Shown: positions 8,791 to 17,375 of the stretch, piece after piece | How the letters are laid out: each line of letters opens with the position of its first letter | Numbering within the stretch: position 1 is the first letter of the stretch | Assembly: GCF_029892095.1 (NCBI RefSeq) | Contig: NZ_JARZAE010000004.1 | Coordinates: 3,100,001 to 3,164,000 of the forward strand | DNA length: 64,000 bases | Direction of reading: 5' to 3' | Source: Kitasatospora sp. MAP12-44 | Lineage (GTDB): Bacteria > Actinomycetota > Actinomycetes > Streptomycetales > Streptomycetaceae | The notes under the pieces: model-generated | What the model was told of the DNA's origin: nothing | What the model saw: only the letters and a program-made list of their open reading frames with translations | The model's database searches: none | Position numbers and translations under genes: made by a program

Positions 8791-9627
8791 ATGGACTGGC
8801 TGGTGGCCGCGCTGGCTGCGGCAGGTGCGGCCGCCGGGTGGCTGGCGGTGCTGCTCGTCCGAGCGCGGCGGCTGCACCGCAAGGCGCTGGGCGACCGGCG
8901 ATGGCTGCTGGAGAGGGAGCGCGAGGGCGCCGCCCGGGACGCCGTGGAGGCCGAACGGGCCCGGATCGCGGGGGAGTTGCACGACATCGTCAGCCACAAC
9001 GTGAGCCTGATGGTGGTGCAGGCCGCGGCGGCCCGCGAGGTCCTGGCCACGATGCCCGACGAGGCGGCGGCGGCGATGCTGGCGGTCGAGGGCGCGGGAC
9101 GGGACGCGATGACCGAACTGCGGCATCTGCTGGGCCTCCTGGCCCCGTCGCAGGACGGTACGGACAGCGCGGACGGCACCCAGTTGTCGCCGCAGCCGAG
9201 CCTGAGCCGGCTCAGCCCGCTGATCGACCGGTTCGCCTTCGCCGGGCTGCCGGTGGAGGTGCAGATCTCCGGGGAGCCACGCCCGCTTCCGGCCGGGATC
9301 GACCTGACGGCGTACCGGATCGTCCAGGAGGCGCTGACCAACGCGGTCAAACACGGCGACGGGGGGAAGGCCGAGGTGACTGTGCGCTACGCGGACCACT
9401 ATCTGCGCGTGGAGGTGCTGAACAGCGGGCCGAGCGTACTGTCCGGCAGCCCCTCCGCACTGACCCGAACCGCCGCCGGGCCAAGCAACGGACCAAGCGT
9501 CGGTGCCGGCCGCGGACTGCTCGGACTCCGCGAGCGAGTCGCGGTCTACGGCGGCGAGTTGGACGCGCGGCGCCGCCTGGGCGGCGGGTTCCGCGTCCGC
9601 GCCCGGATCCCGCTGGACCGGCCATGA
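8791..9627 (+). CDS. Sensor histidine kinase (HisKA_3, NarL-partner type)
   Basis: 278 residues from ATG 8791, with GGGGG upstream; GTG 8776 is an alternative five codons earlier. One N-terminal membrane segment (about 1-25) is followed directly by a dimerisation/phosphoacceptor domain with 'GELHDIVSHNVSLMVV', where the first His of 'LHD' is the expected phosphorylation site. A HATPase domain with 'EALTNAVKHG' and 'GRGLLGLRERV' follows. There is no extracellular sensor, so it probably senses through the membrane or through its ABC partner. Its stop overlaps the ATG of the response regulator (ATGA at 9624-9627). Confidence 0.92.
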   Translation: MDWLVAALAAAGAAAGWLAVLLVRARRLHRKALGDRRWLLEREREGAARDAVEAERARIAGELHDIVSHNVSLMVVQAAAAREVLATMPDEAAAAMLAVEGAGRDAMTELRHLLGLLAPSQDGTDSADGTQLSPQPSLSRLSPLIDRFAFAGLPVEVQISGEPRPLPAGIDLTAYRIVQEALTNAVKHGDGGKAEVTVRYADHYLRVEVLNSGPSVLSGSPSALTRTAAGPSNGPSVGAGRGLLGLRERVAVYGGELDARRRLGGGFRVRARIPLDRP

Positions 9628-10343
9628 CCACGCCCGCTCCCGCCACCGGGCCGGCGGAGCCGTCGCCCCGCGTCCTCATCGCCGACGACCAGGAGCTGAT
9701 CCGCACCGGCTTCCGCATGATCCTGACCGCACGCGGCATCGACGTGGTCGGCGAGGCCGCCGACGGCGCAGAAGCGGTGGCGGCGGCGCGCCGGCTGCGG
9801 CCGGACGTTGTGCTCATGGACATCCGGATGCCGACCATGGACGGCCTGGAGGCGGCCCGCCGCATCCTGGAGCACGACGCCGACTGCCGGGTCCTGATGC
9901 TCACCACCTTCGACCTCGACCGCTACGTCTACGCCGCCCTGGCGCTCGGAGCGAGCGGCTTCCTGCTCAAGGACGTCACCGCCGCGCACCTCGCCGCCGC
10001 CGTACGCCTGGTCGACACGGGTGACGCCCTGCTGGCGCCCGCGATCACCCGCCGGCTGGTCGAGCGCTTCGCTCACGCCGACCAGAAGCCCGGCGGACCT
10101 CCCCGGCCCGCGGGGATCCACCGCGACCTCACCCCGCTGACCCCTCGCGAACGTGAGGTCCTGACCCTCCTCGGGCGCGGGCTCTCCAATGCCGACCTGG
10201 CCCAGGCGCTGACCCTCAGCGAAGCCACCGTGAAGACCCACGTCGCCCGCATCTTCGCCAAACTCACCCTCCGCGACCGCGCCCAAGCCGTCGTCATCGC
10301 CTACGAGACAGGACTCGTCTCACCGGGCGAGCACCGCGCCTGA
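9624..10343 (+). CDS. Response regulator, NarL/FixJ (LuxR) family
   Basis: 239 residues. The receiver domain has the acidic pair in 'LIADDQELIRTGF', the phospho-acceptor Asp in 'DVVLMDIRMPTMDGLEA', and the Lys in 'GASGFLLKDV'. The output domain is a LuxR-type HTH ('LTPREREVLTLLGRGLSNAD', then 'SEATVKTHVARIFAKL'). It is translationally coupled to the preceding kinase. The divergent FtsX-type ABC exporter is its most likely target, by analogy with many actinobacterial kinase-regulator-ABC modules. Confidence 0.95.
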   Translation: MTTPAPATGPAEPSPRVLIADDQELIRTGFRMILTARGIDVVGEAADGAEAVAAARRLRPDVVLMDIRMPTMDGLEAARRILEHDADCRVLMLTTFDLDRYVYAALALGASGFLLKDVTAAHLAAAVRLVDTGDALLAPAITRRLVERFAHADQKPGGPPRPAGIHRDLTPLTPREREVLTLLGRGLSNADLAQALTLSEATVKTHVARIFAKLTLRDRAQAVVIAYETGLVSPGEHRA

Positions 10344-10493
10344 GCCCACCGGGAACGGGTCTGGGCTCCGGGGTGGATTGCGTAGCCGGAACCGCGTACT
10401 TCTACCGATGCCAGCGGCCTCGGTGTCTGCCTCAATAGCTGTGACCCACTCCTGAACGAGGCCTGATCACTCTTCAAGAATGAGGACACCACC

Positions 10494-10829
10494 ATGAGCC
10501 CACTCCACCGGATACTCGGCACCGCCGTCGTCGCCGCGACCCTGCTGCTGACCGGCACCGTGTCCGCTGCGGCCGCCACCCCTGCGACGGCCACCACCCC
10601 TGCGACGGGTGACTACATCGGCGATGGTGCCGGCCGCCTCATCAACGCCGCGGTCGCCGCCGCGACCTCCGACGCCTACTACGACGCCTCCCTCCAGGGA
10701 TTCAGCCAGAGCCAGTGTCAGCTGGTCGGCACCCCGCAGGTGAGTAACGGCATCCCCCCGAACGCCCGTCGGTACATGCCCCGCGCGGGGATGTGGTACG
10801 CCGAGGTGGAGATCGTCTGCAACAGCTGA
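10494..10829 (+). CDS. Small secreted protein of unknown function
   Basis: 111 residues with a clear Sec signal peptide ('VVAATLLLTGTVSAAAA', cleavage near residue 27) and a mature part of about 80 residues. Two cysteines in the mature part (in 'SQCQLV' and the final 'VCNS') could form one disulfide. A short TPATATTPAT-like stretch follows the signal. The preceding ~150 bp is intergenic and may hold its promoter. I recognise no family. Confidence 0.75.
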   Translation: MSPLHRILGTAVVAATLLLTGTVSAAAATPATATTPATGDYIGDGAGRLINAAVAAATSDAYYDASLQGFSQSQCQLVGTPQVSNGIPPNARRYMPRAGMWYAEVEIVCNS

Positions 10830-10955
10830 CCCCGGGCCCGAGGTCACCGATCCCCTGGCAGCGCAGCGCGAAGCGCCGCCGGGGGACGAGGATTTGACCG
10901 GAAATCGCCACGCCAACCACTACCGCTCGGATGCCGCGTCCAGGAGGATCGCCGA

Positions 10956-11519
10956 ATGAACTCCCCCGTCGGGACCTATGAGGTGCGCTACGGCTGGCAT
11001 GGCCACGTACTGCGAAGCGCCTGGATCTCCCTTGTCCTTGCCGGGTTCGCGTTCCTGGTGAGCTCGAACTCACCAGGGCTCACGGCACTGTTCGGCTGCG
11101 GGAGCGCCCTGTTCCTCCTGATCGTCGTCGTGCTGGCTTCGTCGCGCCCACTCGCTTTTCGGGTGGACGCGGAAGGCCTGACACTGGGCGGTCCCCGGCT
11201 CAAGTGGGTCGTGTCAACAGGAGATCAGGTTGTTCCGTGGGCCGAGGTGGTTTCCATCATCGTGTGGACGGAACGGGATCGCTTCCGGGGCAAGACGTCT
11301 TTCGTGGGCATCGAACTGCGACCGGGATATTCGCGTGCACCGGAAGTCCTGAGCGGATCGCAGCTCAAGAGGATCAACAAGTCCCTGCCCCCGGAGAATC
11401 CGGTCGGAAGCATGCAGGCGTTCCGGCTGATCAACGGCTGGCGACTCAAGCGCGACCGGCTCGAATCCGCGGTCCGCTCCTTCGCGCCCGGCCCGGTCCG
11501 CATCGTGTACGCCCGCTGA
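10956..11519 (+). CDS. Membrane protein with PH-like cytoplasmic domain
   Basis: 187 residues, ATG 10956 behind AGGAGG. Two membrane helices (about 22-40 and 46-64) are followed by a beta-rich domain starting 'PLAFRVDAEGLTLGG' and including 'QVVPWAEVVSIIVW', which is the pattern of bacterial PH-like (bPH) domains. Such proteins are frequent in Streptomyces next to unrelated genes and have no established role. No operon partner is evident; the next gene starts about 100 bp downstream. Confidence 0.7.
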   Translation: MNSPVGTYEVRYGWHGHVLRSAWISLVLAGFAFLVSSNSPGLTALFGCGSALFLLIVVVLASSRPLAFRVDAEGLTLGGPRLKWVVSTGDQVVPWAEVVSIIVWTERDRFRGKTSFVGIELRPGYSRAPEVLSGSQLKRINKSLPPENPVGSMQAFRLINGWRLKRDRLESAVRSFAPGPVRIVYAR

Positions 11520-11623
11520 ACACGTCATCGATCCAATGCACCCAGACATCAACTTCGTTGCGGACAGCATGATCTGACTGTCAATCGGCAGTTGAGGTTC
11601 GTTCGTCAGCGGGGGCAGTTACT

Positions 11624-14380
11624 GTGCCGTGTATGTCTGACGACGTGCGGGACGGTGGTCGGGCGCCGCTACCCCTGGCAGGTGCCCGAATTCGGCAGCT
11701 GTTCGGCCGCGATGCCGAAGTAGCGGCCCTGCGGGCGGCCCTGGACGGCCTGGCGTCCAGCGGTGGGCGGGCGATCGCGCTGATCGGGGAACCGGGCATC
11801 GGGAAGAGCGCGCTGATGTCCACGGCGGCCGCACACGCCCGGACCATCGGAGTACAGGTGCATGCGGCACACGGCCAGGAGGCGATCGGGCCCTGGCTGC
11901 CCGGTGTACGGCCGCCGGCGGGCAACCGCGACCTGCACCGCCTCGCGGCGCACGGGAAACAGCCCCGTGCGGCGCTCGTCGCCGTGGACGACCTGCACCA
12001 TCTCACGGCCGACCGGATCCCGGGCCTGGAGCGGCTGATCCACACCGCCGCCGCCGATGCGGTGCTGTGTCTCCTGGCCTACCGGCAGCGCCAGTTGTCG
12101 CCCACGCTCGCCGCGGTGCTCTCCCGAGCGGCGTCGGCAGGACGACTGGAGGTGTGGAACCTCGGGCCGCTCTCGCGGGACCAGGCTCGCGAACTGCTCG
12201 GCGACCGTCCCGACGCCGACGAGGTCTACCGTGCGAGCCTGGGCATTCCGCAGTACCTCGAGATCATCGCTGCCGGCAGTGCCGGCAGTGCCGCCGGCAC
12301 CGAGGCCGGCACGGCGATCCTCGGCGAGCTGGCCTGTCTTCACGGCACCGCGCTGACGGTGCTTCAGGCTGCGGCGATCCTCGGCGAACAGTTCCACCCG
12401 GACCTGCTCGCCGCCGTCGCGGGCCTGGAGATGACCGAGACCATGGCCGCATTGGACGCGCTCACCCACCTCGATCTGGTTCGCCCCGCCGAACCCGCCC
12501 CACAGCTGACGCTGCGTCATCGAGCAGTGGGCGAGGTCGTCTACCAGCGGCTCGAACCCAGTCGGCGCATCACCATGCACCAGCGTGCCGAGGCGGCACT
12601 GGCCGAGCGCGCGGCCCCGATCACCCGGCGCGCCCACCACATCGCACGGGCCGCCGATCCCGGCCGGCCGGAGCACGTCACCGCCTTGATCGCCGCCGCA
12701 CGCAACTCGCTGCACGCCTCCCCCGGCGTCGCGGCCGACTTCCTGCAGACCGCGCTGTCGCTGCTCCAGGAGGGCGAGGCGCACTGGCACGAAGCGCAGG
12801 TTCTGCTGGCCCGCACGCGGCTGCTGACCGGAGACGCCTCCGAGAGCCGGGCGCTGCTCGACGCCCTACGGGTGGCCTCGCCGCGACAACCGTCCCCGGA
12901 CCTGACCACGCTGGCCGACGCCAGCCGGGCCGAACGACGGCTCGGCCGCTACACCGAAGCCGGAGCCATCGCCCGCGCCGGCCTCGCGGCACTTGCCGAC
13001 CACGACAGCGCGACGGCCGCCGCCCTCCACGCCGAACTGGCCGACTACACCTACGACTTGCAGGACTACCAGACCTCCCGGCAGCACGCCGAAACGGCCG
13101 CGGCGATCGCGCGCGGACACCATGACAGTGTCGGCGAGGCGAAAGCCCTGGCCCAGGCCTCCCTGGGCCAGCTGTTCACCTCCGACCAGGCCACCGCTCT
13201 GTCGACGGCCGCCAAGGCGGCCGAACTCATCGACGCGACCTGCGACGCCACGCTCCTGACCAACCTGGAGGCGATCTCCCAACTGGGCATGACCGAAGGG
13301 ATCCTGGGACGACTGGCCGACGCCGAACGTCATCTCACGCGCGGCGCGGCCCTGTCCCGGCACACCGGGCAGGTGTACATCCAGCCCGCGATCCTCATGG
13401 CGCTGGCCAACACCCAGCTGCGTTCCGGAAACCTGCGCGATGCGCTGGCGACCCTCGACGAGTCAACCCGTCACGCCGCACAAGCCAGCATGCCCGCGAT
13501 CGAGTCGGTCAGGGCGATGCTGCGCTCCGAGGTCCTGTTGTGGCTGAACAGCTCAGGTGATCTGCGCGAGGTGGTCACGCTGGCCGATCGCGCCATGGCG
13601 ATCGCCGACGGGCAGCCCACCGCCTGGGCCGTCACGGTCCGCTGCTTCCACGCCGAACTGGTGCTGCTGACCGGCGACCAGGCACGCGCAGGTCGGCTTC
13701 TGCTGGAGGCGGCCGGCGGAGTCGGCCTGCCCCGGCTCGCCACCTGGCGCAAACCGCGATGCTGCGAAGCCCTGGTACAGGCGGCACTGGCCGCAGGCGA
13801 CCAGGCGTCGGTCGAGCAGTGGACGCGACTCGCCGAGACGTGCGTCGACGAGCTTCCCTCAGTGGGCCGCCGCGGCTTCGCCCGGCGCGCGCGCATGCGG
13901 GCCCACGCGATGCGCGGAGAGACCGAGCGTGCCTTGCACAGCGCGCAGGGCGCGATCGCGGACTTCTCCTCCGGCGGTGAGCGCATCGAGACCTGCCGCA
14001 CCCTGCTTGCGGCGGCCGAGCTGTCCCTGGAGGCGGGTCGGCGCGAGCAGGCGGACGGCTGGCTGGATCGGGCGGCCGCGCTCGCCCGCCAGTGCGATTC
14101 GGCACGGCTGGCGGATGAAGTCGCCCGGCTACGCCGTCGGCTCGCCGCCGAGTCCGGGCCGACCAGCACCCCTGCTTCGCTGGCCATGCTCACCGCACGG
14201 GAACGGCAGATCGCCTACCTCACGAGCACCGGCATGACCAGCGGTGTGATCGCCGACACGCTGTCTCTCAGTGTGCGCACGGTCGACAGCCACCTGGGCC
14301 GGATCTATCGCAAACTCGGCGTCTCCAACCGTGCGAGCCTCACCCGCTCAGTGCTGAGCGCGGCACCCGACCCGCAGTGA
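11624..14380 (+). CDS. Large ATP-binding LuxR-family transcriptional regulator (LAL type)
   Basis: 918 residues. GTG 11624 is chosen because GGGGG at 11611-11615 is well spaced; ATG 11633 is the alternative. Order: AAA/STAND-like ATPase with Walker A 'GEPGIGKS' (55-62) and Walker B 'LVAVDDLHHL' (about 119-128), a helical TPR-like region (about 330-850), and a C-terminal LuxR HTH ('LTARERQIAYL', 'SVRTVDSHLGRIYRKL'). The distance from Walker A to Walker B (about 65 residues) seems short for LAL proteins, so part of the NTPase domain may have been lost. Target genes are not evident from context. Confidence 0.9.
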   Translation: MPCMSDDVRDGGRAPLPLAGARIRQLFGRDAEVAALRAALDGLASSGGRAIALIGEPGIGKSALMSTAAAHARTIGVQVHAAHGQEAIGPWLPGVRPPAGNRDLHRLAAHGKQPRAALVAVDDLHHLTADRIPGLERLIHTAAADAVLCLLAYRQRQLSPTLAAVLSRAASAGRLEVWNLGPLSRDQARELLGDRPDADEVYRASLGIPQYLEIIAAGSAGSAAGTEAGTAILGELACLHGTALTVLQAAAILGEQFHPDLLAAVAGLEMTETMAALDALTHLDLVRPAEPAPQLTLRHRAVGEVVYQRLEPSRRITMHQRAEAALAERAAPITRRAHHIARAADPGRPEHVTALIAAARNSLHASPGVAADFLQTALSLLQEGEAHWHEAQVLLARTRLLTGDASESRALLDALRVASPRQPSPDLTTLADASRAERRLGRYTEAGAIARAGLAALADHDSATAAALHAELADYTYDLQDYQTSRQHAETAAAIARGHHDSVGEAKALAQASLGQLFTSDQATALSTAAKAAELIDATCDATLLTNLEAISQLGMTEGILGRLADAERHLTRGAALSRHTGQVYIQPAILMALANTQLRSGNLRDALATLDESTRHAAQASMPAIESVRAMLRSEVLLWLNSSGDLREVVTLADRAMAIADGQPTAWAVTVRCFHAELVLLTGDQARAGRLLLEAAGGVGLPRLATWRKPRCCEALVQAALAAGDQASVEQWTRLAETCVDELPSVGRRGFARRARMRAHAMRGETERALHSAQGAIADFSSGGERIETCRTLLAAAELSLEAGRREQADGWLDRAAALARQCDSARLADEVARLRRRLAAESGPTSTPASLAMLTARERQIAYLTSTGMTSGVIADTLSLSVRTVDSHLGRIYRKLGVSNRASLTRSVLSAAPDPQ

Positions 14381-14434
14381 CCGTGCCACCGCTCGTTCCG
14401 TCGGGTGGGCAGGCGGCTGTGATGAAGTACCACC

Positions 14435-15502
14435 ATGACCTCCGCGCCTCACTCCCCGTACCGGGTCGGCCTGATCGGCTACGGCCTGGCCGGTTCCGCC
14501 TTCCACGCGCCGTTGATCGCCGCCACGCCCGGGCTCCAGCTGCGGGCGGTGGTCACCAGCGACCCCGACCGCCGCGCCCAGCTCGCCCGCGAGCACCCGG
14601 ACGCCCGGGCGCTGGACACCCCCGAGCAGCTCCTCGCCGACGCCGGCGACTACGACGTGGTCGTCATCGCCTCCCCCAACCGCACCCATGTGCCGCTCGC
14701 CAGGGCCGCGTTGACGGCCGGTCTGGCCACCGTGGTGGACAAGCCGCTGGCCGCCACCGCCGCCGAGGCGCACGCCCTGTGCGGCCTGGCCGAGGCCCGC
14801 GGGACGCTGCTCACGGTGTTCCAGAACCGGCGCTGGGACAACGACTTCCTGACGGTCCGCCGACTGCTGGACGAGGGCGCGCTGGGCCGGGTGCACCGCT
14901 TCGAGTCCCGCTTCGAACGCTTCCGCCCCAAGCCGAAGGCCGGCTGGCGCGAGCTCGCCGACCCCGCCGAGGTCGGCGGCACGCTCTACGACCTCGGCAG
15001 CCACCTGGTGGACCAGGCGCTCACCCTGTTCGGGCCGGTGAGCAGCGTGTACGCCGAGATCGACGTGCGGCGCGACGGCGCGGCGGTCGACGACGACGCC
15101 TTCCTCGCCCTCACCCACACCAGCGGCACCCGCTCGCACCTGTGGACCAGCGCGATCACCCCGCTGGCCGGCCCGCGGCTGCGGGTGCTCGGCGACCGCG
15201 CGGGCTACGTCAAGTACGGCATGGACCCGCAGGAGGCCGACCTGCGCGCCGGCCGCCGCCCGGACACCCACCCCTGGGGCCTGGAGGACCTGGCCCACCA
15301 CGGCGTACTCGGCACCGACGAGGCCTCGGTCCACCTGCCCAGCTGCGCCGGCGACTACCCCGCCTTCTACATCGGCCTGACCACCGCCCTGGCCACCGGC
15401 ACCCCACCCCCCGTCGACCCCCGCGACGCAGCCGCCACCCTCACCATCCTGGAAGCCGCCCGCAACTCCGCCTCCACCGGCCACGTGATCCCGGTCGCCT
15501 GA
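14435..15502 (+). CDS. Gfo/Idh/MocA family oxidoreductase
   Basis: 355 residues starting at ATG 14435. The N-terminal Rossmann domain shows 'GLIGYGLAGSAFHAPLI', the glycine-rich NAD(P)-binding loop of the family. 'VVDKPLAATAAEA' carries the conserved EKP-type lysine position (here DKP). 'GGTLYDLGSHLVDQAL' is the conserved GG..D.G.H..D motif that ends the active site. The substrate is probably a sugar or cyclitol derivative but cannot be told from sequence. Expressed alone; the downstream VapBC genes are convergent. Confidence 0.9.
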   Translation: MTSAPHSPYRVGLIGYGLAGSAFHAPLIAATPGLQLRAVVTSDPDRRAQLAREHPDARALDTPEQLLADAGDYDVVVIASPNRTHVPLARAALTAGLATVVDKPLAATAAEAHALCGLAEARGTLLTVFQNRRWDNDFLTVRRLLDEGALGRVHRFESRFERFRPKPKAGWRELADPAEVGGTLYDLGSHLVDQALTLFGPVSSVYAEIDVRRDGAAVDDDAFLALTHTSGTRSHLWTSAITPLAGPRLRVLGDRAGYVKYGMDPQEADLRAGRRPDTHPWGLEDLAHHGVLGTDEASVHLPSCAGDYPAFYIGLTTALATGTPPPVDPRDAAATLTILEAARNSASTGHVIPVA

Positions 15503-15517
15503 CGGCGCTCGAACGAT

Positions 15518-15922
15518 TCAGACCGCGACCACCTCAACCAGCGCCTCCAGCCCCCGGAAGTCGGCAGCGTTGCGGGTGTAGAGCGCCATCCCGTTGACCG
15601 AGGCCACCGCAGCGATCATCAGGTCCAGCCTGCGAGGCCTCGGGTCGCGACCTGTCGCAACCGTCAGCGTGACCAACGACCCGTACCGGGCGGCCGCAGC
15701 CCCGTCGAACGGCAGCGGGTCGAAGTCCGCGACGGCGGCACCGAGCTTCTCGATCCGCCCGGCCCGGGCAACCGGGTCCTTGGCCATCGCGACTCCCTGC
15801 TGCAACTCGGCCAGGGTGATCGCTGTCAGCTCCGGGATCACCGGCAGGGCATCCGGGTCCAACAGATCCAGGTCGATGTAGGCGCAAGTGTCGAGCACAC
15901 CCGAATGCCTGCGCTCAGCCAC
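15518..15922 (-). CDS. vapC: PIN-domain ribonuclease toxin (VapC type)
   Basis: 134 residues from GTG 15922, which lies inside the last codons of the antitoxin gene (8-base overlap), the usual coupling in VapBC pairs. PIN-domain acidic residues are visible: Asp in '[11 protein letters not shown]', Glu in 'TLAELQQGV', Asp in '[10 protein letters not shown]' and Asp in '[10 protein letters not shown]'. Length and motif spacing fit an intact toxin. The expected activity is Mg-dependent cleavage of tRNA or other RNA, inhibited by the upstream antitoxin. An earlier in-frame ATG exists upstream but would overlap the whole antitoxin end. Confidence 0.9.
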   Translation of the reverse strand: MAERRHSGVLDTCAYIDLDLLDPDALPVIPELTAITLAELQQGVAMAKDPVARAGRIEKLGAAVADFDPLPFDGAAAARYGSLVTLTVATGRDPRPRRLDLMIAAVASVNGMALYTRNAADFRGLEALVEVVAV

Positions 15923-16196
15923 GGGGACGCTCGAATGGATCATCGTCGGCGCCCACTCGGTCCTCGGAGCCGAAGAATTCGTCGGCCTCCCTGCGCATCT
16001 GTGCGTAGTCGACCCGCGGCAGCCTGGCATGCCGGGCGACCAGCTCCTCCGCCGTGAGTCTGCGTCGCCGGGACAGTGGGCGCAGTTCGGCCACGTCGGT
16101 CCCGTTGCGCGTGATGTGGAAGGTCTCCCCCGCCTCCACCGCGTCCATCACCGCAGCGGAGTTGTTGCGGAACTCGCGCTGAGTAATCGTCTTCAT
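15915..16196 (-). CDS. vapB: Phd/YefM-type antitoxin of a VapBC-like pair
   Basis: 93 residues. The N-terminus '[20 protein letters not shown]' is the DNA-binding half of Phd/YefM antitoxins, followed by '[18 protein letters not shown]'. The C-terminal half is acidic and would bind the PIN toxin. It should repress its own promoter in the ~90 bp upstream, where the toxin-antitoxin complex usually binds. The toxin start is nested in its 3' end, so antitoxin is made first and in excess. Confidence 0.88.
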   Translation of the reverse strand: MKTITQREFRNNSAAVMDAVEAGETFHITRNGTDVAELRPLSRRRRLTAEELVARHARLPRVDYAQMRREADEFFGSEDRVGADDDPFERPRG

Positions 16197-16250
16197 ACCC
16201 CCAGGGTAGCCCAGTGGGTATCAGCGCGCTACATCGACGCTCGGCAGAGG

Positions 16251-16278
16251 CCGGTGCCGGCAGAGGCGCCGGCACCGG
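16251..16278. terminator. Hairpin terminator after the deaminase gene
   Basis: Perfect 11-bp stem (16251-16261 with 16268-16278) with a 6-base loop, starting 8 bases past the stop of the minus-strand deaminase gene and just upstream of the VapBC promoter region. Confidence 0.65.
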
Positions 16279-16285
16279 TCCGGCG

Positions 16286-17317
16286 TCAGGCGCGCTGCCA
16301 GGCGGCCAGGTAGGTGTCGATCTCGGCGGCCAGCTTGGCCTTGCCGCCCTGGTCGAGGAACGAGGCTTCGACCGCGTTCCTGGCCAGGCCGGCCACGCCC
16401 GCCGGGTCCAGGTCGAGCAGCTTGGCGGCCACCGCGTACTCGGTGTTGAGGTCGGTGCCGAACATCGGCGGGTCGTCGCTGTTGACGGTGACCAGCAGTC
16501 CGGCGTCGACCATCTGCCGGATCGGGTGCTCCTCGATCCGCTCGACCACCCGGGTGGCCAGGTTGGAGGTCGGGCAGACCTCCAGCGGGATCCGGTGCTC
16601 GCCGAGGTAGTCCATCAGCTTCGGGTCCTTGACCGACTGCGTGCCATGGCCGATCCGCTCGGCGCCCAGCACCCGCAGGGCGTCCCAGACGGTCTCCGGG
16701 CCGGTCGACTCGCCGGCGTGCGGGACGCTGTGCAGGCCGGCCGCCCGGGCCCGGTCGAAGTACGGCTTGAACTGCGGGCGCGGCACGCCGATCTCGGGGC
16801 CGCCCAGGCCGAAGCTGACCAGTCCCTCGGCGCCGACCTCCAGCGCGAGCCGGGCGGTCTCCTCCGCCGACTCGAGACCGGCCTCACCGGGGATGTCGAA
16901 GCACCAGCGCAGCACGACGCCGAAGTCCCGCTCGGCGCACTTGCGGGCGTCCTCGATCGCCTCCATGAACGCGACGTCCGGGATGCCCCGGCGCACCGAG
17001 CTGTACGGCGTGACGGTCAGCTCGGCGTAGCGGATCTGCTGGCGGGCCATGTCCTGGGCCACGCCGTAGGTCAGCGACCGGACGTCCTCGGCGTCCCGGA
17101 CCAGGTCGACCACCGAGAGGTAGACCTGGATGAAGTGCGCGAAGTCGGTGAACGTGAAGTACTCGGCAAGCGCCTGCGGGTCGGCCGGCACCGACGTCCT
17201 GCCCTCGTAGCGGGCGGCCAGCGCGGCCACCACGCGGGGCGAGGCGGAGCCGACGTGGTGCACGTGCAACTCGGCCTTGGGCAGGCCGGCGATGAACGCC
17301 TCGATCCCTTGGGACAT
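16286..17317 (-). CDS. Adenosine deaminase-like amidohydrolase, possibly aminodeoxyfutalosine deaminase
   Basis: 343 residues from ATG 17317, with AGGGAG seven bases upstream. Metal-dependent hydrolase motifs are present: 'AELHVHHVGSA' near residue 14, 'HAGESTGPETVWDAL' with the catalytic His-Ala-Gly-Glu, 'ERIGHGTQS', and 'VTVNSDDPPMFGT' with the terminal metal-binding Asp. Canonical adenosine deaminases have HxHLDGS, whose Asp contacts the ribose 5'-OH. Here that Asp is Val, which suggests a substrate with a bulky 5' group. In Streptomyces a relative of this type is known to deaminate aminodeoxyfutalosine in the futalosine route to menaquinone; assignment here is inference. No other menaquinone gene is nearby. 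Confidence 0.85.
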   Translation of the reverse strand: MSQGIEAFIAGLPKAELHVHHVGSASPRVVAALAARYEGRTSVPADPQALAEYFTFTDFAHFIQVYLSVVDLVRDAEDVRSLTYGVAQDMARQQIRYAELTVTPYSSVRRGIPDVAFMEAIEDARKCAERDFGVVLRWCFDIPGEAGLESAEETARLALEVGAEGLVSFGLGGPEIGVPRPQFKPYFDRARAAGLHSVPHAGESTGPETVWDALRVLGAERIGHGTQSVKDPKLMDYLGEHRIPLEVCPTSNLATRVVERIEEHPIRQMVDAGLLVTVNSDDPPMFGTDLNTEYAVAAKLLDLDPAGVAGLARNAVEASFLDQGGKAKLAAEIDTYLAAWQRA

Positions 17318-17375
17318 CTTCGTCTCCCTCACAATTCGACTGGACCTCGCATCCTTTCACGGGCCCAGCCGGGAC

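Noticed and set aside
15923..16030. Longer VapC from an ATG upstream of GTG 15922.
   Set aside because: The added residues overlap the antitoxin 3' end in another frame and have no PIN-family similarity, while the GTG start gives the usual toxin length.
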